From Branchiostoma floridae (Eukaryota; Chordata; Leptocardii; Amphioxiformes; Branchiostomatidae): a stretch of DNA of 64,000 bases. The DNA is taken from contig NC_049979.1 in NCBI RefSeq assembly GCF_000003815.2, forward strand, positions 34,816,575 through 34,880,574. The letters are read 5' to 3'. Below are positions 13,008 through 26,095 of the stretch, in pieces; within the stretch, counting starts at the first letter, position 1, and each line of letters begins with the position of its first letter. The translations under genes were made by a program, and so were the position numbers. The notes below the pieces were generated by a model that saw only the letters and a program-made list of their open reading frames with translations, was not told the origin of the DNA and made no database searches.

Positions 13008-13065
<58 letters not shown>
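13008..13065. repeat. (TG)n microsatellite in the 3' UTR
   Basis: About 58 bp of nearly pure TG, some 90 bp after the stop codon of gene 1. It is likely length-polymorphic. Confidence 0.95.
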
Positions 13066-13068
<3 letters not shown>

Positions 13069-13855
13069 TGTGTTTGTGCATGTTATTTTCTCGTTGTCCC
13101 TGATCTAAGGCGGAAAATAATGTAACTGGACTTGCAGGATGGGAAAATTGGTTTGGCCCGGCTCCAAAGTTGGTGCCTCAGGCTTAGCCCGTCTCCAAAG
13201 TGCTGGAGGAAAGCAGGGAATGCACCTTTGTTAAAAAAAGAAGTAGCGAGAAATTTACAATAATGAATGAAGCACAAAATCAACAAAATTATTAATGGAA
13301 TATTCAATGTCTTCTTGGAGGGGCCGATTTCGTTAAGATTTTAGATGAGCTTGAAGACTCGTCATGATTTCTTATTTTGATATGTAGATTAGTAGTCAAG
13401 TTGTAATTTAGATGGTCAGTGGTGATTATGCAAATCAAGACTGATTTGCATCATCGTTGAGTACAATTTAAATCCGCTGCGTTCCATGATAGTCCTTTCA
13501 AACATGTGGCATGTGTAGCCAACGAAGGATGGAAATTGCTATATGATGCTAAATGACAGGAATTTTATACTTTGGCCTTTGGAAGTTAATCAAAGATGAA
13601 TATCATGAACCGTAGATTATGTCACGGTTGAAGTCAGTGCCTCTTTTGCATAATTGATGGGGTAATCCTACCATAGCATTTTTTGTTAAGGTAACAATTC
13701 AATACTAGGACAACTTGTGTCATTTGGCTGGACAAGGGCATCAACTGAAATGATGTCTGCAAGTGAAGTGTGTACATTTTGAGCATAAATAACGTTATGT
13801 GAAACTTTGTAGTTCGCCTGTGATAAAGGTTGATATCATTTGGCAAACGTATGAA

Positions 13856-14180
13856 ATCATGACAATCGGTGAGAATAACATGTTTTAGCTTGTTTTAATC
13901 GCACTGGATATCACCTGAAAGATGATGGAATTCTAAGATTGATTTTGTATTTCTATTTAGAATATTGTAGTTGACCTTACGAAATTTGCTGTACTTTTTG
14001 TTGTGTCAATAAAGCTTTGAAAATTCTTTCTTCTCACGTTGCATTTGTGTCAACATATAGTCAAACAGCAAATGTGGATAAAGTTCGTCGGCAAATGCAC
14101 ACGCTTGTGCAATGTGATATGACGGAAATTCTGTTCTAACGAATTGTGCTAACAAACACTAAAAACACTAAAAGCCAATG
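13856..14180 (+). repeat. Gene 1 3' end, repeated at the end of gene 3
   Basis: About 320 bp here match 58426-58790 with small indels. Shared blocks are AACATGTTTTAGCTT, CACCTGAAAGATGA, TGCTGTACTTTTTGTTGTGT, AATAAAGCTTTGAAAATTC, TGTCAACATATAGTCAAACA, TGCAATGTGATATGACGGAA and ACTAAAAGCCAAT. The match includes the poly(A) signal and continues about 170 bp beyond it. Confidence 0.85.
14008..14013 (+). terminator. Poly(A) signal AATAAA of gene 1
   Basis: Canonical AATAAA about 1.1 kb after the stop codon, followed by a T-rich stretch, inside the block shared with gene 3. Confidence 0.65.
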
Positions 14181-14284
14181 TATAAATATTCGACTTGATA
14201 CAACTGCGCACCAGGCTACAAGATATATACATACAGGAGTGGTTTAGTTCTATTGAAAGCAATTCAAAACTGTCTTTTCTTAGC

Positions 14285-14770
14285 TAATGAAAAGAATGTT
14301 ATGAACAAGAAATGTACCTTTATAATATAGATAACTTTGAGATTCGCAAAGCAGTAACTCAGTTAAGAATTAGTAGCCACAAGTTGAATGTTGAAACAGG
14401 CAGATACTACAATGTAGCCCCTGACCAAAGGTTCTGTCCATTCTGCCCAAATCATATTGAAGATGAATTTCATTTTATAATGGAATGTTCTAGATACGCT
14501 AGTCTACGCAAGGAATTATTCACGTTTCTCGAAACAAGTACAACATATTTCAAAAGACTCGATGCTACAGACAGATTTGCACATTTATTTAGATGTCAGA
14601 ACTCCCATAATGCAAAAATAGGCAAATACACCAAGGACTGCTTTGCTATTAGAAAGAATACTGAAGCTAATGATTAGCCTACTTCGCAGACTGTCGAAGT
14701 TTGAACTCAACTGCTACACAAACAGGCTGCGGCGTTGTACAAATAAATCATTCTGGTTCTGATTCTCACG
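14285..14770 (+). pseudogene. Non-LTR retrotransposon C-terminal fragment
   Basis: The 121-codon frame at 14312-14677 has the typical end of LINE reverse-transcriptase proteins: an LRISSHKLNVETGRY strand, then a zinc-knuckle-like FCPFCPNHIEDEFHFIMEC and YASLRKELF. The catalytic RT core is absent, so the copy is 5'-truncated. The tail reaches an AATAAATCATTCTGGTTCTG stretch. It is a dead insertion. Confidence 0.7.
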
Positions 14771-15371
14771 TTTGTCCCTTTCCGTGTTCAGGCAGTTATC
14801 ATTGCCAATATTGCCTATTCGCCGTTGAGCTGAAATGGGTAGATGGCTTGTCGTGGAGAGTATGGACTATCGAAACAGACAGCTGTTATCTCAGTCCGCA
14901 TATTTACTTCAATCATTGTTCCCGTCATACCTGGTGCCTAGGTCTGTTTCTGACAAATCAATGATTCCAAGTGTAGAGGAGTGGGAGAGACATTTCTATC
15001 AGAGCTTGACCATGTGAATTCATAGTATGATACCTAGATCAGATACGCTCCCAGGCGATGGGGGAACCTTAGTTACCGTACCCTCCTTTTTTTTTCTATC
15101 CTCATGTGTTTGTCATTCGGTCCGACTCCACAGCAAACATTGCCTAGCTCTAACATTCAACGATGAAGCATAAAAACCTACTTGAAGTCTGCATTAGTTC
15201 TTACGTAAATAGCAACACATACCACGCTTTTTCGCATTGTATCACGGGCGTTTGTAGCTAGCGTCTTCTCTTAACATTGTACAGTGTAGTCTTCAAATGA
15301 CATGTCCTGTATCAGTTGCTTTATAGCTAGTTGTCTACAGTGTACACAAACATGCGTCACATTTTGACCCG

Positions 15372-16068
15372 TTATGAAATATCTTTCATGTCCGAGAGGA
15401 TGTCTGCCCGGCCAAGATACTGACCGTGGGTCGTGTACTGACTCCAAGGGTCGGCCAACTCCCCTAGCCTATTAACTTGGCCAATTTCTAGTTTGTCCAG
15501 CCAAGGCTTATAATTCCGTAAGAAAAAACTATGCCGGCATAGGTACTGCTGAAAACTCTTTAAGTCATACATTTCATCCAGCCTGGATACAGGCATGCCT
15601 TCTGTATCTGAATCTGTATCCATATGTCGGCGTAACACACCAGCTTCACAGGCACACGGCTCGGCAGCAGCTGGTTACTAGTATACCACACTGAACGACC
15701 AGTCTCATCTAACCTTTGCACATCTATTTTCAAGTGTTCTTTCCAAACTATCCACAGAAGATGCGCCCCTACTGTATGTGCTTGGCGATAAAAAATTCAA
15801 CTCTATGGTATAAAAATATGGCAGCGCTTCTCGGGCATTCTTCTGTTTTTTTTTTTTTTTTTCTCCTCGGACCGCCTTCTCTCCACTTTACGACAACTGG
15901 ATTATTATAATGTCCCAGACACCGACAGTAGATAGCTACTAGCTCATGACATACAGCAGGTACTGGGTTTAACGCTTGAATGTGACTCGTCACCCACATG
16001 GCTTCCCATTCATCTGCTGATTGATCAATGAAATATGTTTTGCGTATAAAGTGTATCCGAGTAAAGTG
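15372..16068 (-). pseudogene. Broken coding-like sequence of unknown family
   Basis: On the minus strand, three stretches in two frames read like real protein: about 16068-15870 (ADEWEAMWVTSHIQALNPVP, CHELVAIYC, GHYNNPVVVK), about 15705-15625 (GRSVWYTSNQLLPSRVPVKL) and 15638-15372 (MYDLKSFQQYLCRHSFF, NYKPWLDKLEIGQVNRLGE, DPWSQYTTHGQYLGRAD). They are separated by a frameshift and a poly-A/K tract (15847-15862). I do not recognise the family. A decayed mobile element or gene relic is likely. Confidence 0.35.
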
Positions 16069-16805
16069 ATGTTGGTGTCAAGAAAGTTCTTGGCGTTACT
16101 TGCCACAGTTTTTCAGTGCTAGCTGACGCACATTCTTCATAGTTTTACAACATCACATGCAATGAAAGCAGACGCAAAAACAAAATAGTGCAATTTGGTG
16201 AAATTTCACCACATTCGAAGGCGTGCCTCTATTGTCTCTCACCGGACGTTTGTATCATCAAGAAACCTCCTTCGTATAATGTATCTGTCTCGTGACATGA
16301 TCTGGTACTTCCCACTTGTGGCTATGCCTTGCTTGCTCGTTCTCAACTTCCTGTGATGATTGTGAGCGCTCTTTTGTTGCTGTTAGTCATGAAAATGACG
16401 TCTAAAATAATATATACAACCACACCTGGAGGCATGATGAGATCTTCACATCACGGAGACTGACTAGTGTTACCTTCGTGTTTCTGACATATTATAACAA
16501 GTGTGCATTTTGGAAAACTCACCTCACTCTGACCGTACTCAGTAGTCGGCACGAATCAGCGAGAGGCGAGGGAGGTCAAATAGGGGTAGGAAGACGTCAA
16601 ATTGACTTGAACCAAATTGGTTTCAAGGGTTTGTTCCAATGTGTGCGTAACTTCAAGTTTAATGTCTGTCATAGTTGGTCAGACCTTCTTGACCAACTTC
16701 CTTGTTTTCTGTCTCTGTGTCAAATTTCCAGTTATCTGAGCTACAGCTACAACTGCAGCTTCGGCTTTTTGTCCATCTCACTTGCGATCTTTCTATCAAC
16801 ATTCG

Positions 16806-17320
16806 TCTGTACTTCCAGCTTGCGGGAACCCGATTCGCCCGGCCCAAGCTCACGTACAATTTCTCACAAAAATAACAAATAATATTCTCTGCACTTCCAG
16901 CTTGCGGGAATCCATTCACCCGGTCCAAGCTCATGTGCAATTTTCCACAAAAATAAAAATGTTCTCTGCATTTCCAGCTTGCGGGAATCCATTCACCCGG
17001 TCCAAGCTCATGTGCAATTTTCCACAAAAATAAAAATGTTCTCTGCATTTCCAGCTTGCGGGAATCCATTCACCCGGTCCAAGCTCATGTGCAATTTTCC
17101 ACAAAAATAAAAATGTTCTCTGCATTTCCAGCTTGCGGGAATCCATTCACCCGGTCCAAGCTCATGTGCAATTTCTCACAAAATAACAATATTCTCTGAA
17201 TTTCCAGCTTCACCCGGCCCAAGCTCATGTGCAATTTTCCACAAAAATAAAAAATGTTCTCTGCCTTTTCAGCTTGCGGGAACCAAAATTGCCCGGCCCA
17301 AGCTCACGTGCTATTTAATG
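16806..17320. repeat. 77-bp tandem repeat
   Basis: About six or seven copies. CATTTCCAGCTTGCGGGAAT recurs at 77-bp spacing (for example 16970, 17047, 17124), with GGTCCAAGCTCATGTGCAAT in each unit; the outer copies are more diverged. Peptide-like repeats in both strands are by-products. Confidence 0.9.
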
Positions 17321-18623
17321 TGTCTCCGATCGTTTTGCACAATCCTTAGACAATCTGTCAATCTGAAGTTTGACAGTCTCATCCAATTATGTCCGTCGCA
17401 TTCTCGCTAGGAAGAAACACCCCGCCAAAATCTGTGACCTCAATTACCTAACCAAGTTTCACCGTTTACGTGTGGGCACTTTGTGAATACTCTCCAAGCA
17501 GAAGTGGTTTAGAGACTTAGAGAGTACCCTTTATTCTATCGTTGTCAACTGCACCACCATCCACTGTACTTCGAGTTCTCTCTGACAGAACTTAAGTATA
17601 AATCTGCAAAAATTGTGGCCAATCTGAAACTTGATTGTTGTCCTGCCTGCCCCAGATGGGACAGCAGCCTGGCTCCGGGTGGAGCTATGCATAAATTACA
17701 ATGGCAAAAAACAATCCGGCGTGGTATCAAATTCTTGCATAATTTCGTAAATACTAGAAAACGGCTTGCATTGGTACATGAGGCAGGGAAAACAAAAACA
17801 TGAACAAAACGGAATATAATGTTGACTATGACTCGACATAATCGTTTGAAATTTGCCACAAACTGGGAAAATTTTTTTTACTGCAACTTTGACAAACATT
17901 TCCAATTTTTTCCGCTCTTGGCTGACTGAAGTGTCACTGATCTAAAGTTATGATAAGTTCGATGCCCTGTCAACAACTGGGAAACGATACAGTACCTCGC
18001 AAAAGAGACAAACGGTAAAATCTTCCAGGCAAAAGGACTTAGCTTCTTGAATGTCCTACTGGCGAGACGTATGGGGCGCGGCGGCCGGGCCGGGTCTTCT
18101 GCAGCTGGGGCGGACAGAAATCCCATTCTGATTCTGACCTGGAGAACCGTGGGTTTTGGGACGGATAATCCTCCTCAGGTTTGGTTGGTGATCTTCTCAG
18201 ATTTGTCCGGTGATCCTCTCGTAGTAGAAGCGCGTTCCTCGGAGTTTTCCTAGAGTTAAAATTTCTTGTCAACCCGGTTTTCTGAGGTGGCATCCGCGCG
18301 TAAACGGCCGGAGCAATTACGGCGTGGCTGTCCGATACGGCGCGCGACACAGAGTGACGTGTGGGGGTAGGGTGTGGCTTAATCCTCACAGAGTGCCACG
18401 TGACTTGGGATAGTCTTGAAGGAAACCAGATCAATTCTTGGACTGTCGAAGGTTTTGGGTGTCGCAATGTTTCGTGTTCGAAGTCATGGCCATCAAAGTG
18501 CGTAATTTTTTGGAAACTGTGTAATCATTACCTTGCCCATCTGCGATCTCCGATTCAGTCTCATAGTAGCCTGGATGTCAGACCCCCCCCCCCTCCACAC
18601 ACACAGACACAGACACAGACACA

Positions 18624-18669
<46 letters not shown>

Positions 18670-19851
18670 CACACACACACACACACATACACACACACAC
18701 TCACACACACACAATGTCAATGATATCTATCGTGTCTAATTATCACGGGGGGGGGGGGGGGTCTACTGTAGAATTTCCTTTAATGGGTGTATGTTGGCCG
18801 TAGTGCTGAGGAGTTGGCCTGTGTAGGCCCTGGAAACAGTCTGGCATCCAGACTAGTCCTATACTCAAAAGCGGGAAGCAAACGGCTGAATGCAGTCTTC
18901 CTTCGTTGGGTATTTCTCTAGTATGTGTATGTTAAATCTTCAAATAAAAGCTTATCAAACACGGTCTACAAAGCTCGGTAGGAGCACCCGCACGCTGTTT
19001 CCATGGTTACCCTCGGTATCCACACAACCGTTATTTACTAGTACTGCTTGCAGCGCTGTCCTAGTTTCCAGTCTAATGATACACAGAAAGCGGACACACG
19101 CTAAGTTGAGATGCAGACAAGCATAATGAATGGTGTGTTTCCAATGGTGCAAATTCAGGTAAAGTAGATGTTAGGGTGGAGAATCTGTAAATTTTCTGAG
19201 GCGACACGTTTTGAATGGTTGTTGTTCCTTGGCCGGCTAAAGGGCTAGAAAAGACAGGCAGTCACAAAACACTTTTCCAACCGGACATCTGCTTGTAGGT
19301 TGTTATTTTTTCCTCCCCTACGCGCCACGTGTGCCACTCCTCACGCCGCTGGAGATCTCGGCGCTCCGCCTCTGTCATGTTCATTCGGCATTCCCAGTCA
19401 AAATGTAGGTCAAACAAGCGTTCGCAGAACTCAACCTTCGTGAAATGGGTGAGGGTGTGGTGGTTTGAGGGTGTTTTTTTTATAGACATCTCAGGAGTTA
19501 GCCTAACAGTATATGATACGTCCGATTGGCAAAATTATCCGGAATTCTACAGGATTTTTTCCGAGCCTATGTAGTTGCTTTGGAGTGGAATAATTTGGTT
19601 CACAGATTGTCATGGTATTTGGAATGCAGATAGTTTTTGTCATGGACTGTGAGCGAGCGAATGAGTGAGATAGCTCTGGAGATGCCTTACATAATCAAAT
19701 TTTATCATACAAATTAGGGGCTAATTTGCATAGGTAATGAGGACAGTTTATAAGCCTACTTCATTTCATATTAGCAGATACTCAAACATAAGACACATGT
19801 AACTAACAAAGAGAGAAATACTAGGCTAACTGAGTAGTGTACTAGTATGTC
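17321..19851. other. Intergenic; (CA)n tract and poly-G run
   Basis: A (CA)n-rich microsatellite runs from about 18597 to 18712 and a G run from about 18747 to 18761. 18039-18467 is open on the minus strand and fairly GC-rich, but its protein has no recognisable domain. No exon of the neighbouring FKBP-type gene could be found here. Confidence 0.5.
19262..19489 (-). other. Coding-like open frame, unknown
   Basis: A 75-codon minus-strand frame with plausible composition (FCERLFDLHFDWECRMNM, then TEAERRDLQRREEWHTWRV). It has no partner exon with matching phase and no domain I recognise. It could be a lone exon or a relic. Confidence 0.25.
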
Positions 19852-19999
19852 NNNNNNNNNNNNNNNNNNNNNNNNNNNNNNNNNNNNNNNNNNNNNNNNN
19901 NNNNNNNNNNNNNNNNNNNNNNNNNNNNNNNNNNNNNNNNNNNNNNNNNNNNNNNNNNNNNNNNNNNNNNNNNNNNNNNNNNNNNNNNNNNNNNNNNNN
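19852..19999. other. Assembly gap (148 N)
   Basis: Run of N. Frames crossing it are meaningless. Confidence 1.
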
Positions 20000-22195
20000 T
20001 GTAGCCTAATGATTGTACTTGTACAAGTGACACTTGCGAGGTACCCAAGACTGTAGTTGTAGAAATAAAATTGATTGGATATATGGAAGCTATGAGTGTG
20101 CTTACCAAATTTGTTGATGATGCCAGTCTACGACACTAGTGTCACTTTTACCATACCAGTGCATGTCTTAAAAACAGGAATGAATGCCTTGTTGGCTCTG
20201 ATGCCATGTTTTGTCCCTTTAATTCTTTTTACAACAGTCATCAGAACTTTATGGTGCCTATTTTTGAAAATGTAGCTGTCTTATTTTTTTTCACCTATCT
20301 TGTTTTTTTTCACCCTATCGCACTTTTTTTGCAGTCTGCAGAGGATGTCATCCATAAAATTTACTTGCTGTGGCCTTTGTAAAAATTCCCGGAATTTACA
20401 CCAAGTCTTACGCGCGTGCGCAATTGCATCATCCCTTTGGAGGGTAATAACATGGGAAGGGTTGACGGATCGTCGTGATTTTTGATCTCTAGATAACTTG
20501 GGGGATGCCTTCTATAATCAAGTTCTATCAATGCAAACCAGGGGCTAGTTTGCACAATTAATTATTCCGCAGCATTTCATAACAGGACAGTCAAACGTAC
20601 ATGTATTACATTTGTAACTGAAAAAAAGATATTTATAGATATTAAATATGCACATTGCTGCCTAGCTCCGCAATTTAGTACGTTATATACTTCCAATGTG
20701 TATAATGGACTATCGAGATAAAACAAATATTGACGACTTGATACATTGCATGGACCTTTCCACAAAGTAATATATATAGTTTTTTGTACAACCCCCTTTA
20801 CGTATAATATACGACTCCTGCGGTAGAGATCATTATTGCCGACTTGTTGCTTGCAACAATGATGATGTAACATTCTTTGTTTCACAATGCAGTCCACTAC
20901 ATTGTGTATCCCATATGTCTAATGTACAGTCCCTATAAACAATCATATCAATGACTACAAGTTACTGTGAAAAACACTTAACCCTGCTCCACTTCGTACA
21001 TAAACTTTACGTAACTTTGTCCAGCAATGTATTGTACCGGTAGTAACTGTTACGTGTATAGACCCTTTTAAAACGTATGATATACGCCCCTGTATACAAT
21101 ATCATCATTACCCTTATTCTTGGTCTACAGATTATCAAATCTTATGGGATACATGTACACCCCATCTTGTATAATGTACTATCCCTATAAACCATTTTCT
21201 TGTAGTCTTCGATACAAACGTCTGTCGCAACTATGACCTTGGGGGTCACTTCCTGTGGGGTCGGCAGCCCACGCTGGCATGACGTAATCACCTAAATATA
21301 GAACCGTTACACCATTACACCCAAATATAGCCACACTGGTTTACTGCCGGACCTATTTTCCAACTACAAACATCCCCGGCAAAACCGTCAAAAGCCACTA
21401 AACGAAAAAACGCCTCGTACGTTTCTTCTCCTTCTCAAGAACTACCCACATACCAAATATCAGAGCAATCTGTCCAGCCGTTCGCGAGCTTTTCTGTACA
21501 CAGACACGCACCATACAACGGTTTGCAAACATACCTATAGCATTCTGCTAATTACCTCCTAATTTGCGTAACAATCATACAATTATGTACATCACTACGT
21601 AAGCTATCTGCATACCTACAGTCATTCCGATCCATCGACCCCTGCTTGCATTATTCCTTCTCAAAACCTAACACAAGAATGACTTTCACCGCCCCAGCAA
21701 AACCCCTAAGTGGCCAAAACTTACACACCTTACTATTCATTTACACAGCTACCTACCACGTAAAAATCATCACCAAAAAAAGTCCCGAAAAAAAATATCA
21801 AAACCGGAAGTTCTGCTGCAGTACAATAACACTCCGCTAGAACGCCCTGCCGTAACGCAATTCCTACCATTCCTTCCTCATGTCTTACCCTACCCACATA
21901 CCAAATATCAAAACAATCCATCCATGCCTTCCCCAGATATCAGGCTGACAAACGTCCCTCTCACACACAAACAGCACTCAAAACAAACCCTTCGTTTCAC
22001 GAAGGGAATTATCCGCACTGCTTACGCGCGCCACCTGGCGTTCAAAAATAAAACTGCATGACAATGTCTGCCACGTGCAGGTCGCTGGCCGCACTGCTTA
22101 CGCGCGCCACCTAGTGTACAGAAATAGAGCTGCATGTTCAGGGCGTTTTGTTTTCCGCGAATCTGACACTTTTTCTTCATCTTTCTTTATTCAAG
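20000..22195. other. Intergenic or upstream intron, no exon recognised
   Basis: AT-rich, with several direct repeats such as the GCACTGCTTACGCGCGCCACC segment twice (about 22013 and 22091). The missing upstream exons of the FKBP-type gene were looked for here and not seen. They may lie in the N gap or be absent. Confidence 0.4.
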
Positions 22196-23180
22196 GCAAA
22201 CAGTTGGACGAGTCGCCACTGGTCTTCAACATCGAACTGTTGGATATACTGGACTCACCCCCCGCTCCTGACGCATTTGCGGAGATCGATAAGGATGGCG
22301 ATAAGCTGCTTTCTGTTGTGGAGGTAAGCCTTGTAGAAAGACACGGGAAGGAGGACGTTCTGTAATTAGAACGGCATAATCTATGGGCAGTTGTAAAAAA
22401 AATTCTTCTTTCGTTTGATAACCTTCGATGTACAGTGATAACGTTCCTTCTTTCTTAATACCATCGTGTTTAGATGTGTTTTCTTACATTTGAACCCTCG
22501 AAAATACTGGTTATAGTGATTTCACTGTTTTGTCATTGACGTGCTTTTCTTGCCTGTTTTACCTTGAAAAAAAGTATGCAAATTTCGGAACCATGTTGTC
22601 ATGAAGTAATAGAGAAGGACATGTACAGTATGGTGAATAAGAGATGGTAGCAGGACACAGCTTGTAGAGGTGACCCGTCACCTGTTTTGTCTCACCCTCC
22701 ATTTTGCAATGGGAAGTATAACAAACAATAAACAATCATTATTTTCCAACTATTCTTTGTTTATTTGCTTTTGGAGTTGGACAGACGAGGACAATGTGGC
22801 ACTGCACTCAAGTTAGTAACTTATATTAACGGTACCACATACACAGTGCAGACAGGGCGTAAAGGAAGCATTTTCTTTTACCTCCCCGGCCGAAGTCAGA
22901 TGCCCATTTTTACGTACTTACCTATTTTTTCACCTGGTGAAGTGAGGAAAGTCCACCTATTTTTTTTTCTTCTTATTTGTCCTTACCTATCGTCTTGGTT
23001 TTCTCCCTTAAAGGTTCAAGACTACGTGAAGACGCGCTCGTGGCGGACGGTCTTGAGATCCCCGACGGGAAGAACATGACTGAGGTATTGTGGGAAATCT
23101 TCCAGCACGAGGACCGAGATCGCGACGGCTTCATCTCCCACTCGGAGTTTTCCGGCCCGAAAACGCACGAAGAACTTTAA
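22196..23180 (+). pseudogene. C-terminal exons of ER FKBP-type prolyl isomerase with EF-hands, frame broken
   Basis: Exon 22196-22323 follows a strong pyrimidine tract and encodes SPLVFNIELLDILDSPPAPD and then EF-hand loop DKDGDKLLSVVE, matching the end of FKBP7/9/10/14-type proteins. Exon 23014-23180 opens in phase as VQDYVK, but the rest of the homologous sequence (DALVADGLEIPDGKNMTEVL, EF-hand DRDRDGFISHSEF, terminal HEEL-TAA) is in another frame. One base is missing relative to the expected phase at about 23030. HEEL is a KDEL-type ER-retention signal. Upstream FKBP catalytic exons were not found. This is either a sequencing error in a real gene or a decayed partial duplicate; the intact reading elsewhere favours error or very recent damage. 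Confidence 0.65.
22775..22960 (-). repeat. SINE body fragment inside the FKBP-type intron
   Basis: Matches the body of the copies at 128-375 and 44535-44850 (GCACTGCACTCAAGTTAGTA, TTTTACCTCC, AGTCAGATGCCCATTTTTAC) but lacks the tRNA-like head. Confidence 0.65.
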
Positions 23181-23340
23181 CGACCATTCCCGAAGCGTCC
23201 CGAATCATGTTTCCCGACCGGCTTCACGGACTTTGACGAAAACTGCCGAACTGGTTTACGACTAGCGACGAGCGTCAGCGGAAACTGACGAGTTCGTTTG
23301 TGAATCGTTTCAGAGTCAGGCAGCAGCAAGCACCACGCTA

Positions 23341-23520
23341 GATCATCTTTATCCGCGGGGTAACCAATATCCGTTGTTTTTCGAGCCGACGGGTGAAGTT
23401 TTAAACTGCAATGTACTGAAAACAATGCAATTTGAAACCAGCGTCCGTCGACGTGATATCCCCAAATACCCAGTTTTTTAAAGCAACGGATATAGGTTAC
23501 CCAACGGATAAAGGTGAATT
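23341..23520. mobile_element. Inverted-repeat element (MITE) copy 1
   Basis: The ends are imperfect inverted repeats (CTTTATCCGCGGGGTAACC and, at the right, GGTTACCCAACGGATAAAGG). A second copy lies at 49467-49636. No coding capacity, so it would be non-autonomous. Confidence 0.75.
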
Positions 23521-26095
23521 GGCGTTAAATTTTAAGGATGACATCGTATTGAACTAAGACGCAAACATGTGCCTACTGACGGCATGTTTGATATTTTGCC
23601 ATAGAACTCATATATAAAAAAACTATCATTTTCGGTATGTTGACCATTGCCGTAAGGAGACAAAGCTATTGTCCCTTTTTTTTTAAAATAAGGCGTCATT
23701 CGATGCTGACGGCATCTATACAATTTTCTTGCTCTTATAAAGTTTCACTAAGACTGTGTATTCGCTATGTTTGTATGAATAAGATCTTTTTGCAAAGTGA
23801 ACAGTTTTCCGAAGTGTTCTACAAGTTTGTTTGTTTGTTTGTTTGTTTGTATGTATGTTTTATTGGGATCTCCACAAATCCTTCTACATGCCAGAGTCTA
23901 CAGTTAGGCATGTGTATTGGGTGGAATACTATGCCAGAACTTGGTTTGTTGAAAGAAACCTTTTCCTTGTGAAATGCTGGCATTTTTGAGCTGGAAATTA
24001 CAGGTAAGGGTTTTGGCTATTTCATTTTGTAAATAGAAAACAAGATTTAGTGATGTTTGGGGTGTCCTGGACAGTCTAGAAGATGCGTTTCCATGTCCTC
24101 CCAGAGAGGCCAAAAGTCACTAGAGTTCGTTCTGCTGAGTTCGTTCTGCTGCGGTGTTGACCTTTGAATGAATATGAATATGATAGACACTTTCTAGCCG
24201 GTAGAAGTCGGACTTCGCTGCCAATGTGAGTTTTCCACTGACTAAACCCCAGGTAGGCGACTTTTGACAGCCTTTGACTTATATGTTTTCTACGAAACTG
24301 CATTGGTGGGCCTACAAGTCCCCGTGTTTGTGCCAATGTGACATAGTTTTTCATGTGTGAGAAGTCGGTCTGTGTGTGCCTGCGATGCTAGCACGTTAGG
24401 ATGCGGTCTGAATACCTATACTTCTGTCTCACTTAAGGTACACTAGAAATACAAGAACGTCAAACCAATGTGGCATCATGCATCGCCAGTTTATTCTTCA
24501 CGAAGAAGTTTTTTTCCAACAAGAAGCAATGCCCTTAACAAGAAACACCTGTTCCAACATACCTTCCATTGTATTTTGGAGAATTTAATAAACAAATAAA
24601 TAGATTAACTCTTGCACAACGTTGATGAATTATACTTTTCCTACGAAGTGCGATATTATTTTCTATAGTGGATGGCCATTTGGCTCACCATAGAGAACAA
24701 GAACATGCATGTTAAATTACATTTAACACTCAACCTTCCAATAAGAAAGGCGTTCTTAATTGTATTGAATTCCTGTTACGTTATATACATTATAAACAAA
24801 TTTTCCATTGATACCCCTGTACCGCACTATTCACAGTCATTTGAATAGAGTAAATCACCATATGATTGCATTCTTTCAAATTTGGAAATGTCAACATTTT
24901 TTTTTCATATGTTCTTTCTGGTTGCCAAATACCATGACATTAATCATGCTCACATTTCCCACACAGACGAATATTAGTATTTACGTTACATAAAGCAGGT
25001 TTGCTGCATGAAGACAGTTTTTATGGGCATTTTTCAGTTGTCATTAGTAGAAGCTGGGATTTAAGTTTATAATCAGCGGATTTTTAAATGATTTGAAAAA
25101 AAAATCACAAGTTTGTATCAATGATATAAAATAGTATACTATTACTCTGTTTCTTGCAAACCAAATATCTTGTTTATATAAGGTACATGTTTTTGTAACA
25201 TTTACATGTACAGCTTCATGACGACATCTCCGACTACCACAAATACACCCTTTACCTTACGTGCTTGTACAAAATTGACAGTGTTTTCTCTTTACTCTGA
25301 CTATATGATACATACATACACATACATACTAATGCTTCTCTCGCTCTCATGGCAGGGAGGGAGCTCGTCTGTGCATGTATGTTTGTGCGTGTCTGTCTGT
25401 CTGTGAGTTTGTGTCTTTGCCAGTGTGTGTTCCCTCTGGAACGTTCGCAGCACGACTAATGCTTCTCTTAATGTTAAAAACCATCAAGAACCTAGCTCCA
25501 TAGAGTATGATATCCATATACAAAAGCACTTGGACTTACTTGTCTCAATCATTTCACAATTTCCACCTTGCTGCTCACGAATAGTCACTAAGGGGTTTAT
25601 TTGGCTGCATCCAAATATTCCGTGTTGTATCCAAATATTCCTATATATGTCTAGCATGCAAAGCAATCTACAAAGATTCCGAATCACAACAACTCACGTC
25701 ACTGAAATACGGACAGAGAGAGGGGAAAAATAAATAATAGCGTGACATATCCAACACTAAAATGGCAGTGAATGGCATTCACAAGTCACCGAGTCACTGA
25801 AAGTTTAGCTAATAGTACTGGCTGCTGTCTGTATGTAGGGAAAGCTAAAGGCAAGGGGAGGCTAAAGGTATCGGTATGTTCTTCGAGACAACCGTCAGAT
25901 CAAAGAGAGTCATAGGAATTGGTCATGCAACAACCGCGGGCTCAAGGGAGGGGGGCATTGTTTGGGCTCGTCTGTGTATGTATGTATGTGTGTGAGTGTC
26001 TGTCTATCTGTGAGTTTGTGTTTGTGCCAGTGTGTGTTTATTCTGGAACGCTCGCAGAACGACTCCCTTTAGCCTTGGTCTTCTGTAATCTCCAA
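23521..26095. other. Intergenic, no gene recognised
   Basis: AT-rich, with a (GTTT)n run near 23826. A block of about 110 bp is present twice, at about 25345-25450 and 25955-26065 (shared CTCGTCTGTG, CTGTGAGTTTGTGT, CCAGTGTGTGTT, CTGGAACG, CGCAG). No exon with splice support was seen. Confidence 0.5.

Noticed and set aside
16659-17146. Repeated peptide on the minus strand (FLFLWKIAHELGPGEWIP type)
   Set aside because: Produced by the 77-bp tandem repeat; no start, splice or domain support.
18039-18467. 142-codon minus-strand frame
   Set aside because: Basic, low-complexity composition typical of random GC-richer DNA; no domain and no phase-matched neighbours.
18361-18739. Thr/His-repeat proteins on the plus strand
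   Set aside because: (CA)n microsatellite translation.
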